NCBI GenBank assembly: GCA_963787375.1
Contig: CAWBCR010000021.1
Location: 1 to 64,000, forward strand
Reading direction: 5' to 3'
Length of the DNA stretch: 64,000 nucleotides
Origin: CAWBCR01 sp963787375
GTDB lineage: Bacteria > Chloroflexota > Anaerolineae > Aggregatilineales > UBA3940
Shown here: piece after piece, positions 1 through 9,066 of the stretch
Numbering within the stretch: position 1 is the stretch's first letter
How the letters are laid out: each line of letters starts with the position of its first letter
Position numbers and translations under genes: made by a program
Notes under the pieces: generated by a model
Seen by the model: only the letters and a program-made list of their open reading frames with translations
The model's database searches: none
Told to the model about the DNA's origin: nothing

Positions 1-177
1 CTCGAAGCCGCCGATGAGGCGCAGCGTGGTCGTCTTGCCGCAGCCGGAAGGCCCCAGGATCGAAGAGCTCGCCATCACGGATGTCGAGGTTGAGCTCGTT
101 GACCGCCACCACGGTCTCGCCGCCGGGCCCCGGAAAGCGCTTGGTACATCCCTGATCTCCACCGCAAACTCACTCAT
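1..177 (-). CDS. ABC transporter ATP-binding protein, N-terminal fragment (PotA-like), frameshifted
   Basis: Only the first ~58 codons lie in the window; the gene continues past base 1. It starts at ATG 177 behind GGAGGTGCG. The product begins MSEFAVEIRDV; a missing base near 150 breaks the frame, after which the next frame reads GGETVVAVNELNLDI and the Walker A GPSGCGKTTTLRLIGGFE. That is the pattern of spermidine/putrescine-type importer ATPases (PotA family), which energise uptake at the cytoplasmic membrane. The polyamine assignment is inferred from the sequence style and from the downstream amine-catabolism genes; other CUT1/Fe-type importers are possible. Confidence 0.6.
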   Translation of the reverse strand, partial: MSEFAVEIRDVPSAFRGPAARPWWRSTSSTSTSVMASSSILGPSGCGKTTTLRLIGGFE

Positions 178-217
178 CGCACCTCCATTCAGGTTCATCC
201 TGATCACGTCCACCATG

Positions 218-990
218 TCAGCCGGCGGTCGCGCCGCCGTCACGGACAGCGCGGTTCCGGTGATGAACAGCGCTTGTCGCGGCCAGAAACAACACCGCCC
301 GCGCAACTTCCTCCGCCTGGCAATTCGCCCGAGCGGGTATGCCGCCCCGTCCTCGGCCCGGTACGCCTCAGGCGGATGCCCAGCGCTTTCGCCGCCGCGT
401 CGAACATCGGCGTGTCGACGTCGCCGGGGCACACGCAGTTCACGCGGATGTGGTCCGCGGCACGGTCGAGCGCCATGGCCCTGGTCAGCAGCACCACGCC
501 GCCTTTCGAAGCGAGTACGCGGCGGCGTCTCGCCCACCGACGAATCCCCAGTGGGAGGCGTCGTCGACCATCGCACCGCCGCCGCGCTGCTCCATGATTG
601 GTATGGCGCAGCGGCAGAACAAGTACACGCTCTTGAATCGGTATCAAGGTCTGGTCCACATATCTCTTCGCTGGTGGCGGTGACATGCCGCTGGCCAAAG
701 AACACACCCGCATTGTTGAACAGCACGTCCAGCCCGCCCATCACCTCGACGGCCTGCTCGACGGCTGCGCGGCACGCGCTGGCGTCTCGAACGTCACAAC
801 GGACAAAGGCCGCATGCCTGCCTTCCGGCTGCGCCTCTTCCAGCGCCGTGACGACCTGCTCGCCGCGCGCCGCATCGCGCCCGGTGACGACCACGCTGGC
901 CCCTTCCTGCGCGAATAGCAGCGCCGTTGCGCGCCCGATCCCAGACGTGCCGCCGGTGATCAGCGCGGCCTTGCCTGCCAGTCTGTGCAT
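218..990 (-). CDS. SDR-family NAD(P)-dependent oxidoreductase, multiply frameshifted
   Basis: Reconstructed short-chain dehydrogenase of about 257 residues, the usual length. It starts at ATG 988-990 with MHRLAGKAALITGGTSGIG (Rossmann TGxxxGIG). NNAGVF follows, and near 500-520 the catalytic Tyr-x-x-x-Lys can be restored as YSASK by adding one base. The end reads GTALSVDGGATAG, a typical SDR C-terminus, once a base near 245 is corrected. At least four frame changes occur (about 750, 560, 510, 245). It lies between the aminotransferase (stop 994) and the ABC ATPase (start 177) on the same strand, so probably one operon. Substrate is not predictable. Confidence 0.6.
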
Positions 991-993
991 CCT

Positions 994-2294
994 CTAGCCC
1001 AACGCCTCGTGGACCGCCGCCTCGAATCCTTCCAGCGTGTCGGCGATATCCTGCTCGCTGTGCGCGCGGCACAGGAACCACGGCTCGCGCGAGTCGGGGT
1101 CGGGCATCGCGCCGCGCTCGATCAGCCCCCAAGCATGTGGTCGAACAGCGCGTGGTCGCTGGCTGCCCAGTCGCGGAAGTCCTTGAGGTGGTGGTCGGTG
1201 AAATGCACGCCGAACATCGCCGGGTGGCCGGCGATCTCGAACGGGATGCTGTGCTCCTCCAGAATGTCGCTGAGGCCCTTCTGAAGCTGCTTGCCGCGCT
1301 CCGCGACCTCGTCCAGCGCGGTCGTCGTGGTCAGGATCTCCAGTGTCTTTTCGGCGGCGGCGATGCCCAGCGTGTTCGCGGCGAAGGTGCCGCCGTGCGC
1401 CACGCCGTGCCCCACGATGTCCATGATCTCGCGCTTGCCGCCGAACGCGGCAATCGGGTAGCCGTTGCCCAGCGACTTGGCGTAGGTCGCCATGTCGGGC
1501 CGGATGTTGTAAAGCTCCTGCGCGCCGCCCTTTGCCACGCGGAAGCCGGTCTTGACCTCGTCCAGGATCATGACGATGCCGAACTCATCGCACAGCGCGC
1601 GGACGTGCTCCAGGAAGCCGGGCAGCGGCTTGATGCCCGCCACGTTGCCCATCATCGGCTCCATGATGACCGCCGCCACGTCGTGCCACGACTGCCGCAC
1701 GGTGCGCTCGAACGCTTCGAAGTCGTTGAACGGCAGGCAGATCAGCAGGTCGGCGACGCCGTGCGGGATGCCCGACGTGGTCGACACCGGCACCGGCGAG
1801 CGGCGGCTGCCCATCGACTCCGCCTGGCTGGAGGCGGTCGAATACAGCACATAGTCGTACATGCCGTGATAGTGTCCCTCGAACTTGATGATCCGGTCGC
1901 GCCCGGTGTAGGCGCGTGCCACGCGCAGCGCGTGCATCGTCGCCTCGCTGCCGGAGTTGGCGAAGCGTACCATCTCGACCGCCGGGCACATCTCGACGAT
2001 CTTCTCGGCGACGCCCACTTCGCGCTCGGTGGTCAGCGCGTAGATCGTCCCGTCCCTGACGGCGTCGCGCACGTGGTCGTCGACCTCCTGCGTGGCGTGG
2101 CCCAGGATGATCGGCCCGAAGCCCAGCCGGAAGTCGACGTAGCGGTTGCCGTCGATGTCCCAGATATAGCCGCCCTGCGCCCGGCTGGCCATGGGGGTGT
2201 TGTCCTCTTCCCAGAAGCGGAAGTTGGAGGAGACGCCGCGCGGCAGGACTTCGGCAGCGCGGTGAAACAGGGCGCGAGACTTCGTGTGCTCCAT
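994..2294 (-). CDS. Class III aminotransferase, glutamate-1-semialdehyde-2,1-aminomutase-like, one frameshift
   Basis: PLP-dependent fold type I enzyme of 433 reconstructed residues. The first 390 residues are intact: NSGSEAT near residue 113, the cofactor Asp in DEVKTG (D245) and the PLP lysine in YAKSLGNGYP (K273). One C is missing from the run at about 1127; restoring it gives an ending ...GFEAAVHEALG with stop at 994-996. It resembles GSA-aminomutase-like catabolic aminotransferases rather than true HemL, because it sits beside an SDR, an ABC importer and an Lrp regulator and not among haem genes. Amine or amino-acid donor unknown. Confidence 0.75.
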
Positions 2295-2397
2295 AAAGTT
2301 GACGATCCTTTCGGTGTGTCAGGAATTAAACAGGCCGTGCCCATGACCGGGCGGGTGCTTCACATGCCACGCGGCATGACGGCGTCGATGCGAGTGC

Positions 2398-2431
2398 TCT
2401 GCCCTGGCGAAGGGGCAGCGGGTGAGGGTGT
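2398..2431. repeat. Fragment of the family-A structured repeat
   Basis: A short hairpin (CTGCCC, 7-base loop, GGGGCAG) followed by GGGTGAGGGTG. It lies two bases after the Lrp stop codon (2434-2436, minus strand) and matches the end of the larger repeats at 6076, 15571, 24661 and 45685. Degenerate, so assignment to the family is tentative. Confidence 0.4.
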
Positions 2432-2433
2432 GG

Positions 2434-2926
2434 TCAGGCGTCCGGGTCGGTGGCGCTGTGCGCCGGCATGACGTCCGGAAACCAGGTGTCCAGGTCTTTG
2501 ATCTTGACGGGCAGCAGGTGCGTCTGTGTGCGCCGCACGCCCGGTATCTTGCCGATCCGGTCGCTTACAAAGTCGAACAGCTCCGCGTTGCTGCGCACAC
2601 GCAGCGAGACGCTCACGTCGCAGTCGCCGGTGGCGCAGGCCACGTAGCTGACCTGCGGGAAGGTGGCGACCGTCTCCGCAACCTCGCGCACGCGCCCCGG
2701 CTCAACCTCGATGAACACGTCAGCCAGCACGCCATAGCCGATGGCCTCCGGGTTGATGACCGCCCGGATGTTGATGATGCCGCGCTCGATGAGCGATTTC
2801 GACGCGGTTGCTGACCGTGCGCGGCGAGATGTCACCCAGCGTGCGGGCGATCTCGGCGCTGGTCATGCGCCCATCCTGGTTCAGCAGCGCGATGATTTCC
2901 CAGTCTGTACTGTCGAGCTGGTTCAT
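2434..2926 (-). CDS. Lrp/AsnC family transcriptional regulator, one frameshift
   Basis: About 164 residues, the standard length. The N-terminal part (from ATG 2926, MNQLDSTDWEIIALL) is the helix-turn-helix, with SAEIARTLG and SPRTVSNRV. The C-terminal part from about residue 45 is the ligand-binding RAM domain (GYGVLADVFIEV, TGDCDVSVSLRV). The frame changes by one base near 2805, inside the linker after the recognition helix. It lies upstream of the aminotransferase on the same strand and divergent from the ornithine-cyclodeaminase-family gene, so it is a plausible local regulator of both directions; the effector is probably an amino acid. Confidence 0.8.
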
Positions 2927-3050
2927 GTCGTTTCCAGTGGTAATTTAGGCTAAGCATAGGTCAGTTCTTCCGAATTGTCAATATTCGCCCGTTCCGGCTT
3001 CCGAATCGGAAACGCGGCGCGCAGATCACGACAGGAAGCGCCTGGCCGGC

Positions 3051-3080
3051 TTGACAGTGAGGCCCCATCCGTACGATGAT
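3051..3080 (+). promoter_or_regulatory. Probable sigma-70-type promoter for the ornithine cyclodeaminase family gene
   Basis: A perfect -35 TTGACA at 3051-3056 is followed 18 bases later by GATGAT at 3075-3080 (or TACGAT with 15-base spacing). It ends 50 bases before ATG 3130 in the divergent region shared with the Lrp gene. Confidence 0.5.
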
Positions 3081-3129
3081 AATCGGGCGCGGCGGAATGG
3101 CTGCCGATTCCCCACCAGCGAGGTGACAC

Positions 3130-4097
3130 ATGCAACTGTTGTATCTGGCCGAGGATGACGTGAAGCAGTGCCTCACCATACGTGAGGCCATCGACCTGGC
3201 CGAGCGCGGCATCACCGCCGACGGCGCGGGCGAGGTCGCCGGCGACAAATTCTACATGCACACCGGCGAAGCGGGCTTCATCAAGCCGTTCTCAGGCTAC
3301 CTGGCCGGCGAGGACTACGCCTACGTCAAGACGTTCAGCTTCTACGAGGGCAACCGCGCCCGCGACCTGCCGGTGACGGATTCGATGGTGCTGCTGTTCG
3401 ACGCTGCGACCGGGCTGCCGGTGTGCATCATGGAGGCCAATCACGTCACCGCGCTCAAGACCGGCGCGTCGACGGCGGTGACGGCCCGCCGTCTGGCCCG
3501 CCCCGCGAGCAAGGTCGCGGCCATCTTCGGTGCGGGCGGGCTGGGACGCATGCACTGCCTGGCGCTGGCCGAGACGTTCGAGCTGGACGAGGTGCGCGTG
3601 GTCGACGTGCGGCCTGAGGCGGCGAACGCCTTCGCCGTGTCGATGAGCGCGCAGACCGGCCTGCCGATCAGCATTGCCCGCACGCCGGAGGAAGCGGTGC
3701 GCGGCGCGGACATCGTGATCACGGTGACGACCGGCAGCGCGGTGAATGTCGAGCATGGCTGGCTGAAGCGCGGCGCGTTCGTGGCGCGGCTGGGATCGTA
3801 CCAGGAGGTCGCGCTCGACCTGTTCGCGCAGGCCGACAAGCTGATCGTCGACCGCTGGCGCTACGTCAGCACGCGCATCCCGGAGATGATCGCGCTGATC
3901 GACGCCGGGCGGCTGCGCCGCGAAGATGTCCACGCCGAGTGGCCCGACATCGCCGGGGGCGGGCCGCCGGCGCGAGATCGGCGGACGAGATCATCCTGTA
4001 CGTGGCGCTGGGCATCTGGGGCGAATACGCCGCGATCCTGCCCGAAGTGTACCGGCAGGCGCTGGCGCGCGGGCTGGGGCAGCGCATCGGGCGCTGA
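3130..4097 (+). CDS. Ornithine cyclodeaminase / mu-crystallin family protein, one frameshift
   Basis: Reconstructed length about 322 residues, typical for the family. Residues 1-275 are intact and include the conserved KTGASTAVTARRLARP segment and the Rossmann motif FGAGGLGRMH (about residues 133-142), then TVTTGSAV. One base too many in the G run near 3955 shifts the frame; the other frame continues SADEIILYVALGIWGEYAA and stops at 4095-4097. Family members deaminate ornithine to proline or reduce cyclic imines and ketimines, so the exact reaction is open. It is divergent from the Lrp gene and fits an amino-acid catabolic cluster. Confidence 0.75.
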
Positions 4098-4158
4098 TCG
4101 CGTCGTCGCTGCGCTATACTCACTGCATTGATCCTGCCAGTGAGGGGGCATCCTTTTC

Positions 4159-4701
4159 ATGCACGAAAGACGTTTTTCAGGGACCGCCGGCATGCTGCGC
4201 GATCCGCAGCGCGTGGCGCGGCTGGAGGTCGCGCGGGTAGTCGACGCCTGTCTGGGCGGCCTCGACGCGCGTTCGGCGCTGGACGTGGGCACCGGCAGCG
4301 GCATCTTCGCCGAGGCGTTCGCGGCGCGCGGGCTGCGCGTGGCGGGTGTCGACGTGAACCCGGACATGCTGGCGGCGGCGCGCGATTACGTGCCCGGCGG
4401 GCGCTTCGAGCAGGCCCCGGCGGAGGCCCTGCCGTTCGACGCGGGCGCGTTCGATGTGGTGTTCATGGGGCTGGTGCTGCACGAGACCGACGACGCGGCG
4501 CAGGCGCTCGCCGAGGCGCGGCGGGTGGCGCGGCTGCGGGTCGCCGTGCTGGAGTGGCCCTATCGCGACGACGAGATGGGCCCGCCGCTGGCGCATCGCC
4601 TGAGCGCGGAGGCCGTGGCCGACCTTGCGCGCAAGGCCGGGTTCGCGGGCGTCGAGACGGCCCCGCTGGACCACATGGCGCTGTTCCTCATGGTGGTGTG
4701 A
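4159..4701 (+). CDS. Class I SAM-dependent methyltransferase
   Basis: 180 residues, complete. The SAM-binding loop is LDVGTGSGIFAEAF (about residues 41-54), with the acidic motif II GVDVNPDM, EQAPAEALPF as motif III and FDVVFMGLVLHET as motif IV. It has the ubiE/Methyltransf_11 pattern but lacks any recognisable substrate cap. A TATACT at 4115-4120 may be its -10. The substrate cannot be told; the neighbours are amino-acid catabolic genes but there is no overlap that would tie it to them. Confidence 0.75.
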   Translation: MHERRFSGTAGMLRDPQRVARLEVARVVDACLGGLDARSALDVGTGSGIFAEAFAARGLRVAGVDVNPDMLAAARDYVPGGRFEQAPAEALPFDAGAFDVVFMGLVLHETDDAAQALAEARRVARLRVAVLEWPYRDDEMGPPLAHRLSAEAVADLARKAGFAGVETAPLDHMALFLMVV

Positions 4702-4758
4702 TCGATCCAATGGTGTAGCAGGGGTGACCGGCCAGTCGCCCCTGCGTGTAGACCCGTC

Positions 4759-6036
4759 TTACCCCACCACCTGCGCGACCGCGCGGCCAAACACGTCCAG
4801 CGCGTGGTCGATCTGCGCGGCGTCGACGATCAGCGGCGGGATCCAGCGGACCACGTTGCCGTAGGTGCCGCACGTCAGCAGCAGCAGGTCGTCGGCGAGG
4901 CACGCCTGCTGTATCGCCTGGGTGGTCGTCTTGCCGTGATGCCCATCGTCGACGGTGAGCTCCGTCGCGACCATCAGCCCCAGCCCGCGCACATCGCCGA
5001 TGGCCGGGTGCTGCGCCTGGATGGCGCGCAGGCCGTCCATCAGCCGCTGGCCCATCGCCAGCGCGTTGTCGAGCAGCCCCTCGTCGCGGATGACGCGCAC
5101 AGTCGCCACCGCCGCCGCGCAGGCGACAGCGTTGCCGCCATACGTCCCGCCGTGCGAGCCGGTCAGCCATTTGTCCATCAGCGCGCGGCTGGCGGCGATG
5201 CCGCTCAACGGCAGCCCGGAGGCCAGCCCCTTGGCCATCACCAGGATGTCGGGCGTGATGTCGGCGTACTCGTGCGCGAAGAACCTGCCCGTCCGCCCGA
5301 AGCCCGACTGGATCTCGTCGGCGATCAGCAGGATGCCGTGCCGGTCGCACAGGTCGCGCAGCGCGGCCAGGAAGCGCATCGGCGGCACGACGTAGCCACC
5401 TTCACCCAGCACCGGCTCGATCAGGATGGCGGCGGTCTCGTTGGGGGCCGTCTGGCTGAGCAGCAGGAATTCCAGCTCGTTCAGGCAGAAATCGACCGTC
5501 GTGTCCTCGTCCCAGCCGTAGCGATAGGCGTACGGGTACGGCGCGACGAACACGCCCGCCATCAGCGGCTGGTAGCCGCTGCGATAGACCGTCTTGGACG
5601 TGGTTAATGACATGGTGCCCACCGTCCGCCCGTGGAAGCTGCCCTGAAAGACGATCACGTTGGGGCGCTGGGTGGCCTGCCGGGCCAGCTTGATCGCCGC
5701 CTCGATGGCCTCCGCGCCGCTGTTCGAGAAGAAGAAGCTGTCGAGCGGATCGGGCACCACCGTGCGCAGCTCCTCGACCAGCGCCAGCATCGCCGGGTGA
5801 AAGACGATGTTCGCCTGGCCGTGCAGCAGCTTACCGGCCTGCTCGCGCACCGCCTCGACGACCTTCGGGTGGCAGTGGCCGGTGTTGGTCACGCCGATGC
5901 CCGACGTGAAGTCGAGGACCTGCCGGCCCGCTGCGTCGTACAGGTACGCGCCCTCAGCGTGGTCGACGACGATGTGTGTCAGGTGCGTCCACACCGGCGA
6001 GAGGTGGTCGATGGCTGTGTCGATATCGGTGCTCAT
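4759..6036 (-). CDS. gabT: Class III aminotransferase, probable 4-aminobutyrate aminotransferase
   Basis: 425 residues, complete, close to the usual GabT length. Fold type I PLP enzyme: GITNTGHCHP-type start (TNTGHCHPKVV, residues 50-60), SNSGAEAIEAAIKLAR (104-119), GSFHGRT (132-138), cofactor Asp in ADEIQSGFGRTG (D240) and Schiff-base lysine in MAKGLASGLP (K269). The GFGRTG and SFHGRT motifs are shared by GABA, beta-alanine and ornithine aminotransferases. It would move the amino group to 2-oxoglutarate, giving a semialdehyde for the aldehyde dehydrogenases at 7567 and 9067. Repeat A1 separates it from the next upstream gene on the same strand. Confidence 0.8.
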   Translation of the reverse strand: MSTDIDTAIDHLSPVWTHLTHIVVDHAEGAYLYDAAGRQVLDFTSGIGVTNTGHCHPKVVEAVREQAGKLLHGQANIVFHPAMLALVEELRTVVPDPLDSFFFSNSGAEAIEAAIKLARQATQRPNVIVFQGSFHGRTVGTMSLTTSKTVYRSGYQPLMAGVFVAPYPYAYRYGWDEDTTVDFCLNELEFLLLSQTAPNETAAILIEPVLGEGGYVVPPMRFLAALRDLCDRHGILLIADEIQSGFGRTGRFFAHEYADITPDILVMAKGLASGLPLSGIAASRALMDKWLTGSHGGTYGGNAVACAAAVATVRVIRDEGLLDNALAMGQRLMDGLRAIQAQHPAIGDVRGLGLMVATELTVDDGHHGKTTTQAIQQACLADDLLLLTCGTYGNVVRWIPPLIVDAAQIDHALDVFGRAVAQVVG

Positions 6037-6075
6037 GCGGGGAAACCCTCCTGTGTGAATGGGCGCGGCGGGTTT

Positions 6076-6180
6076 ACCTCACCCCCTTCCGACAGCAGCC
6101 TCTGGCTGCTGTCTTCCTCCCCCCTCTCCAAATTTGGAGAGGGGGAAAGACCGAGCGCATGCGAGGTCAGGGGGTGAGGT
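6076..6180. repeat. Family-A structured repeat, copy A1 (105 bp)
   Basis: Bounded by ACCTCACCCCC and GGGGGTGAGGT as inverted ends. Inside are three hairpins: GACAGCAGCC/GGCTGCTGTC (10 bp, loop TCT), a central palindrome CCCTCTCC-AAATTT-GGAGAGGG, and GACC...CGCATGCG...GGTC. It fills the gap between the start of gabT (6036) and the stop of the next minus-strand gene (6183-6185), ending two bases after that stop codon. Related copies are at 15571, 24661 and 45685. Confidence 0.85.
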
Positions 6181-6182
6181 AA

Positions 6183-7352
6183 TTACAACCCGCGCCGCAC
6201 CGTCACCTCGGTGTAAATGTCGCGGTCTTCAAGCTGCTTGAGGAACGGCTCCGCGTCGAAGGCCAGCTCCGGTGGATGCACCCCGGCAGCCACCCGGCCC
6301 GACGCCTGCCACACGGACGCCCGCGCCGGCACGACGCCGGTCGGCAGCGCGCCCTTGACGGTCAGCGTGCCGATGCGATAGGTCACCGGCTGGCCGTCCT
6401 TCGTGCCCTTCACCTCGGTCACGATCTCCTTTTCCCAGTCGGGTGGGCGCTTGGTGGGCGCTTCGAGGAAGGCGGTCACGGGTGGCACGTAGTGGCCCAT
6501 CATCGCGATCAGGAAGTCACGCGGGGAGACCTGCACGCCCCTCACGTCGACCGCCTCGTCGCTGGCGAAACCAAACTCGGCCAGCACCTTGACCTTCTCG
6601 ACCAGCTCTTTGGCCATGCCCCAGTAGTTGATCTTGAAGAAGCACTCCTTCACGCCCTTGGCGGCAAAGCTGATCGGCAGCGTGGCGACCTCCGAGTGCA
6701 GCGACAGGTGCATCGGCAGCACGCCCAGCGGCTCGGCGAAGAAGTAATCCTCGAACTCGGTCAGCGGCTCGCAGGCCATGAATTCGCCATCGCGGAAGAC
6801 CATCGGTTGCAGCGTCATCTCGTCGATGATGGTCGGCACGGCGTAGGTGAAGGCCATGCGATCCGGCGGGGGCGGCTTGATGCCGTCGTAGATGCGGATG
6901 TGCTCGATAGTGTCGAGGTGGTCGGCGGCGTAGCGGGTCTGGATGTTGGGCAGGCCGGGCGCGGTGCCGGTCCCCAGCACGGCGCTGATCCCGGCGTCGG
7001 CGAAGCGGTCGTTAAGCTCAAGCTGCTTGCGCGTCGTGTGGAACAGCCCGCCCAGGTCGGTGTAGTGCGTCTTCGCGTCGAGACAGGCCGCCATCACGGC
7101 CAGGTTGGTGTAGTACACCGTCCCGTTGACGCAGGCATCCGCGCCGCTTAACAGGTCGACCAGCGCGGCGTGGTCTTTCAAATCGACCTGCGCCACCGTG
7201 ACTTTGGGGCTCTTAAGGAAATCGGCGACGGTCTGTGCGGCGCTGCGATACAGGTCGGCGACGACCACCTCGTCAACGTCGGCGTTCCGCGCGAGGTCCT
7301 GGACGGCGATGGAGCCCATCTTGCCGCCGCCGCCCAACACAACGATCTTCAT
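6183..7352 (-). CDS. Saccharopine dehydrogenase family NADP-binding protein
   Basis: 389 residues. Start taken at ATG 7352 (MKIVVLGGGGKMGS) because AGGAGAGGGCCAC precedes it and the Rossmann motif VLGGGGKMG begins at residue 4; an in-frame upstream start would add 38 unrelated residues. VVVADL ends strand 2, and the C-terminal half has the saccharopine-reductase-like fold (GTGTAPGLPNIQ, YAVPTIIDEMTLQP). Members include saccharopine and lysine-pathway dehydrogenases and carboxynorspermidine synthase. Given the polyamine/GABA-like context, a carboxy-polyamine or lysine-type substrate is plausible but unproven. Confidence 0.7.
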   Translation of the reverse strand: MKIVVLGGGGKMGSIAVQDLARNADVDEVVVADLYRSAAQTVADFLKSPKVTVAQVDLKDHAALVDLLSGADACVNGTVYYTNLAVMAACLDAKTHYTDLGGLFHTTRKQLELNDRFADAGISAVLGTGTAPGLPNIQTRYAADHLDTIEHIRIYDGIKPPPPDRMAFTYAVPTIIDEMTLQPMVFRDGEFMACEPLTEFEDYFFAEPLGVLPMHLSLHSEVATLPISFAAKGVKECFFKINYWGMAKELVEKVKVLAEFGFASDEAVDVRGVQVSPRDFLIAMMGHYVPPVTAFLEAPTKRPPDWEKEIVTEVKGTKDGQPVTYRIGTLTVKGALPTGVVPARASVWQASGRVAAGVHPPELAFDAEPFLKQLEDRDIYTEVTVRRGL

Positions 7353-7489
7353 GTGGCCCTCTCCTGAGGTGATGTGGATCAAGGGGTGCGCCGCGTGGGG
7401 GAGGTCGTGAGGGGGTGGGGTCGGGCGGCACACGTCATCCCGCACAGTGTACTGCAATTCGGCCAAAAGTCGAAAACCGGCCCCGTCAC

Positions 7490-7518
7490 TTTACCCCAAC
7501 CCGCGCCGGTGCTATGAT
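7490..7518 (+). promoter_or_regulatory. Probable promoter, extended -10, for the aldehyde dehydrogenase genes
   Basis: TTTACC at 7490-7495, a 17-base spacer and TATGAT at 7513-7518, with TGC directly before the -10 (extended -10). It lies 48 bases upstream of ATG 7567 and reads toward the two aldehyde dehydrogenase genes. Confidence 0.55.
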
Positions 7519-7566
7519 GTGAGGGCCGCAAGTGAGAGTTCTGTGTCACCCCCAGGAGACAAACGC

Positions 7567-9047
7567 ATGGCCTACCAGCACACCTTGTGGATCGGCAACC
7601 GGTGGGTGCCTGCCGCCGCGCCCGACGCCTGGATGGAGGTCGTCGACCCGGCTTCGGAGGAGGTGGTGGGCCGCGTGCCCGCCTCGACCGTCGCCGATGT
7701 CGACCGGGCGGTGCAGGCTGCCAAAGGCGCTTTCCCGGCGTGGCGCGATCTCTCGGCGGACACCCGCGTCGACCTGCTGCACGAGGCCGCGCGCCGCATG
7801 CGCGCCGCCGCCGCCGATCTCGCCGTGCCGCTGACGCACGAGACGGGCCGCATGCAGGCCCGCAACCAGTACTACATCGAGTGGTCGGCGCGTGTGTTCG
7901 GCTACTATGCCGAGTTGGCCCGCAGCGAGCGCGGGCATGTCGTGCCCAGCGCCGAGCCGGACGGGCAGTTGAACATCGTCCTCAAGCAGCCGTATGGCGT
8001 GGTGGGCTGCATCGTGCCGTGGAACTACCCGATGCTGCTGCTGGCCTGGAAGATGGCCCCCGCGCTGGCGGCGGGCAATACGGTGGTCGTCAAGCCCGCC
8101 TCGCAGACCCCGCTGACGACGCTCCGATGATGGCCGAATGTGCTTCGACCACCTGCTGCCGGGCGTGGTGAATGTCGTTACCGGGCGGGGCGGCGAGGTC
8201 GGCGATGACGCTGGTGCAGCCACCCCGACGTGCCGCTGATCGCCTTCACCGGCAGCACCGAGGTCGGGCAGCGGTTGAGGCGCTGGGCGCGCCGCGATCA
8301 AGAAGCTGCATCTCGAGTTGGGCGGCAAGGACGCGTCCGTCGTCGTGCGCCGACGCCGACATCGACCGGGCGATCCACGGCGGTGGCCTGGGCCGCGCTT
8401 TTCAACGGCGGGCAGGTGTGCACCAGCATCGAGCGGGTGTACGTGGCGAGCGGCCCTCGCCGACGATTTCAGCCGAGGCGGCTGGCTGCGCATGTACGAA
8501 GCGCTGGTGGTCGGCCCCGGCTTCGAGCCGGAGACCGACAGTCGCGCCGATGAACAGCGCCGCCGCGCGTGACGACGTTCAGGCGCATGGTGCAGGAAGC
8601 CGTCGGCAGGGGGCGCGGCTGCTGGCCGGCGGCGGGTCGGCGTCGGACGCCCGGCTTCTTCTACCCGCCGACCGTCGTCGCCGACGCACGCACGACATGC
8701 GCCTGATGCGTGATGAGACGTTCGGGCCGGTGCTCGGGCATGATGCCCTACGACACGCTTCGACGAGGCGATGCCGCTCGCCAACGATTCGGACTACGCG
8801 CTGGGCGCGTCGATCTTCACGCACGATGCGCGCGCGGTGCGCCGGAGTGTACAGCGAGGTCCCCGCCGGGACGGTGTGGGTCAACGACCCGCTGGTCGAC
8901 AACGTAGCGGGGCCGTTCGGCGGCATGAAGATGAGCGGCATTGGCCGCGAGCTGGGCGACGAAGGGCTGGACGACTTCCGGCAGGTGAAGCACGTCCACT
9001 GGGATATCGAAGCGCGGCCCAAGCCGTGGTGGTTTGAGGGCCGGTGA
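7567..9047 (+). pseudogene. NAD-dependent aldehyde dehydrogenase, broken by many frameshifts
   Basis: The first 187 residues are intact (MAYQHTLWIGNRWVPAA, PWNYPMLLLAWKMAPALAAGN, VVKPAS), then the frame changes repeatedly between about 8125 and 8900. Pieces in different frames still spell the enzyme in order: AFTGSTEVGQ, the general-base Glu in LELGGKDASVV, the nucleophile Cys in NGGQVCTSIERVYV, and the intact end GPFGGMKMSGIGRELG to stop 9045-9047. Total length 493 codons equals a normal betaine/aminobutyraldehyde-type dehydrogenase. Because catalytic segments survive in every fragment, sequencing error is more likely than decay, but both fit. MmsA-like gene follows 19 bases later. Confidence 0.7.
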
Positions 9048-9066
9048 GGCCCCCACGAAAGGAGTC

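Noticed and set aside
14..997. Plus-strand ORF of 327 residues over the SDR gene
   Set aside because: It is an antisense reading of the frameshifted SDR; residues are Arg/Ser/Ala-rich and match nothing, while the minus strand shows clear SDR motifs.
1137..2471. Plus-strand ORF of 444 residues antisense to the aminotransferase
   Set aside because: High-GC shadow, rich in His/Arg/Val, with no start signal; the minus-strand aminotransferase has all family motifs.
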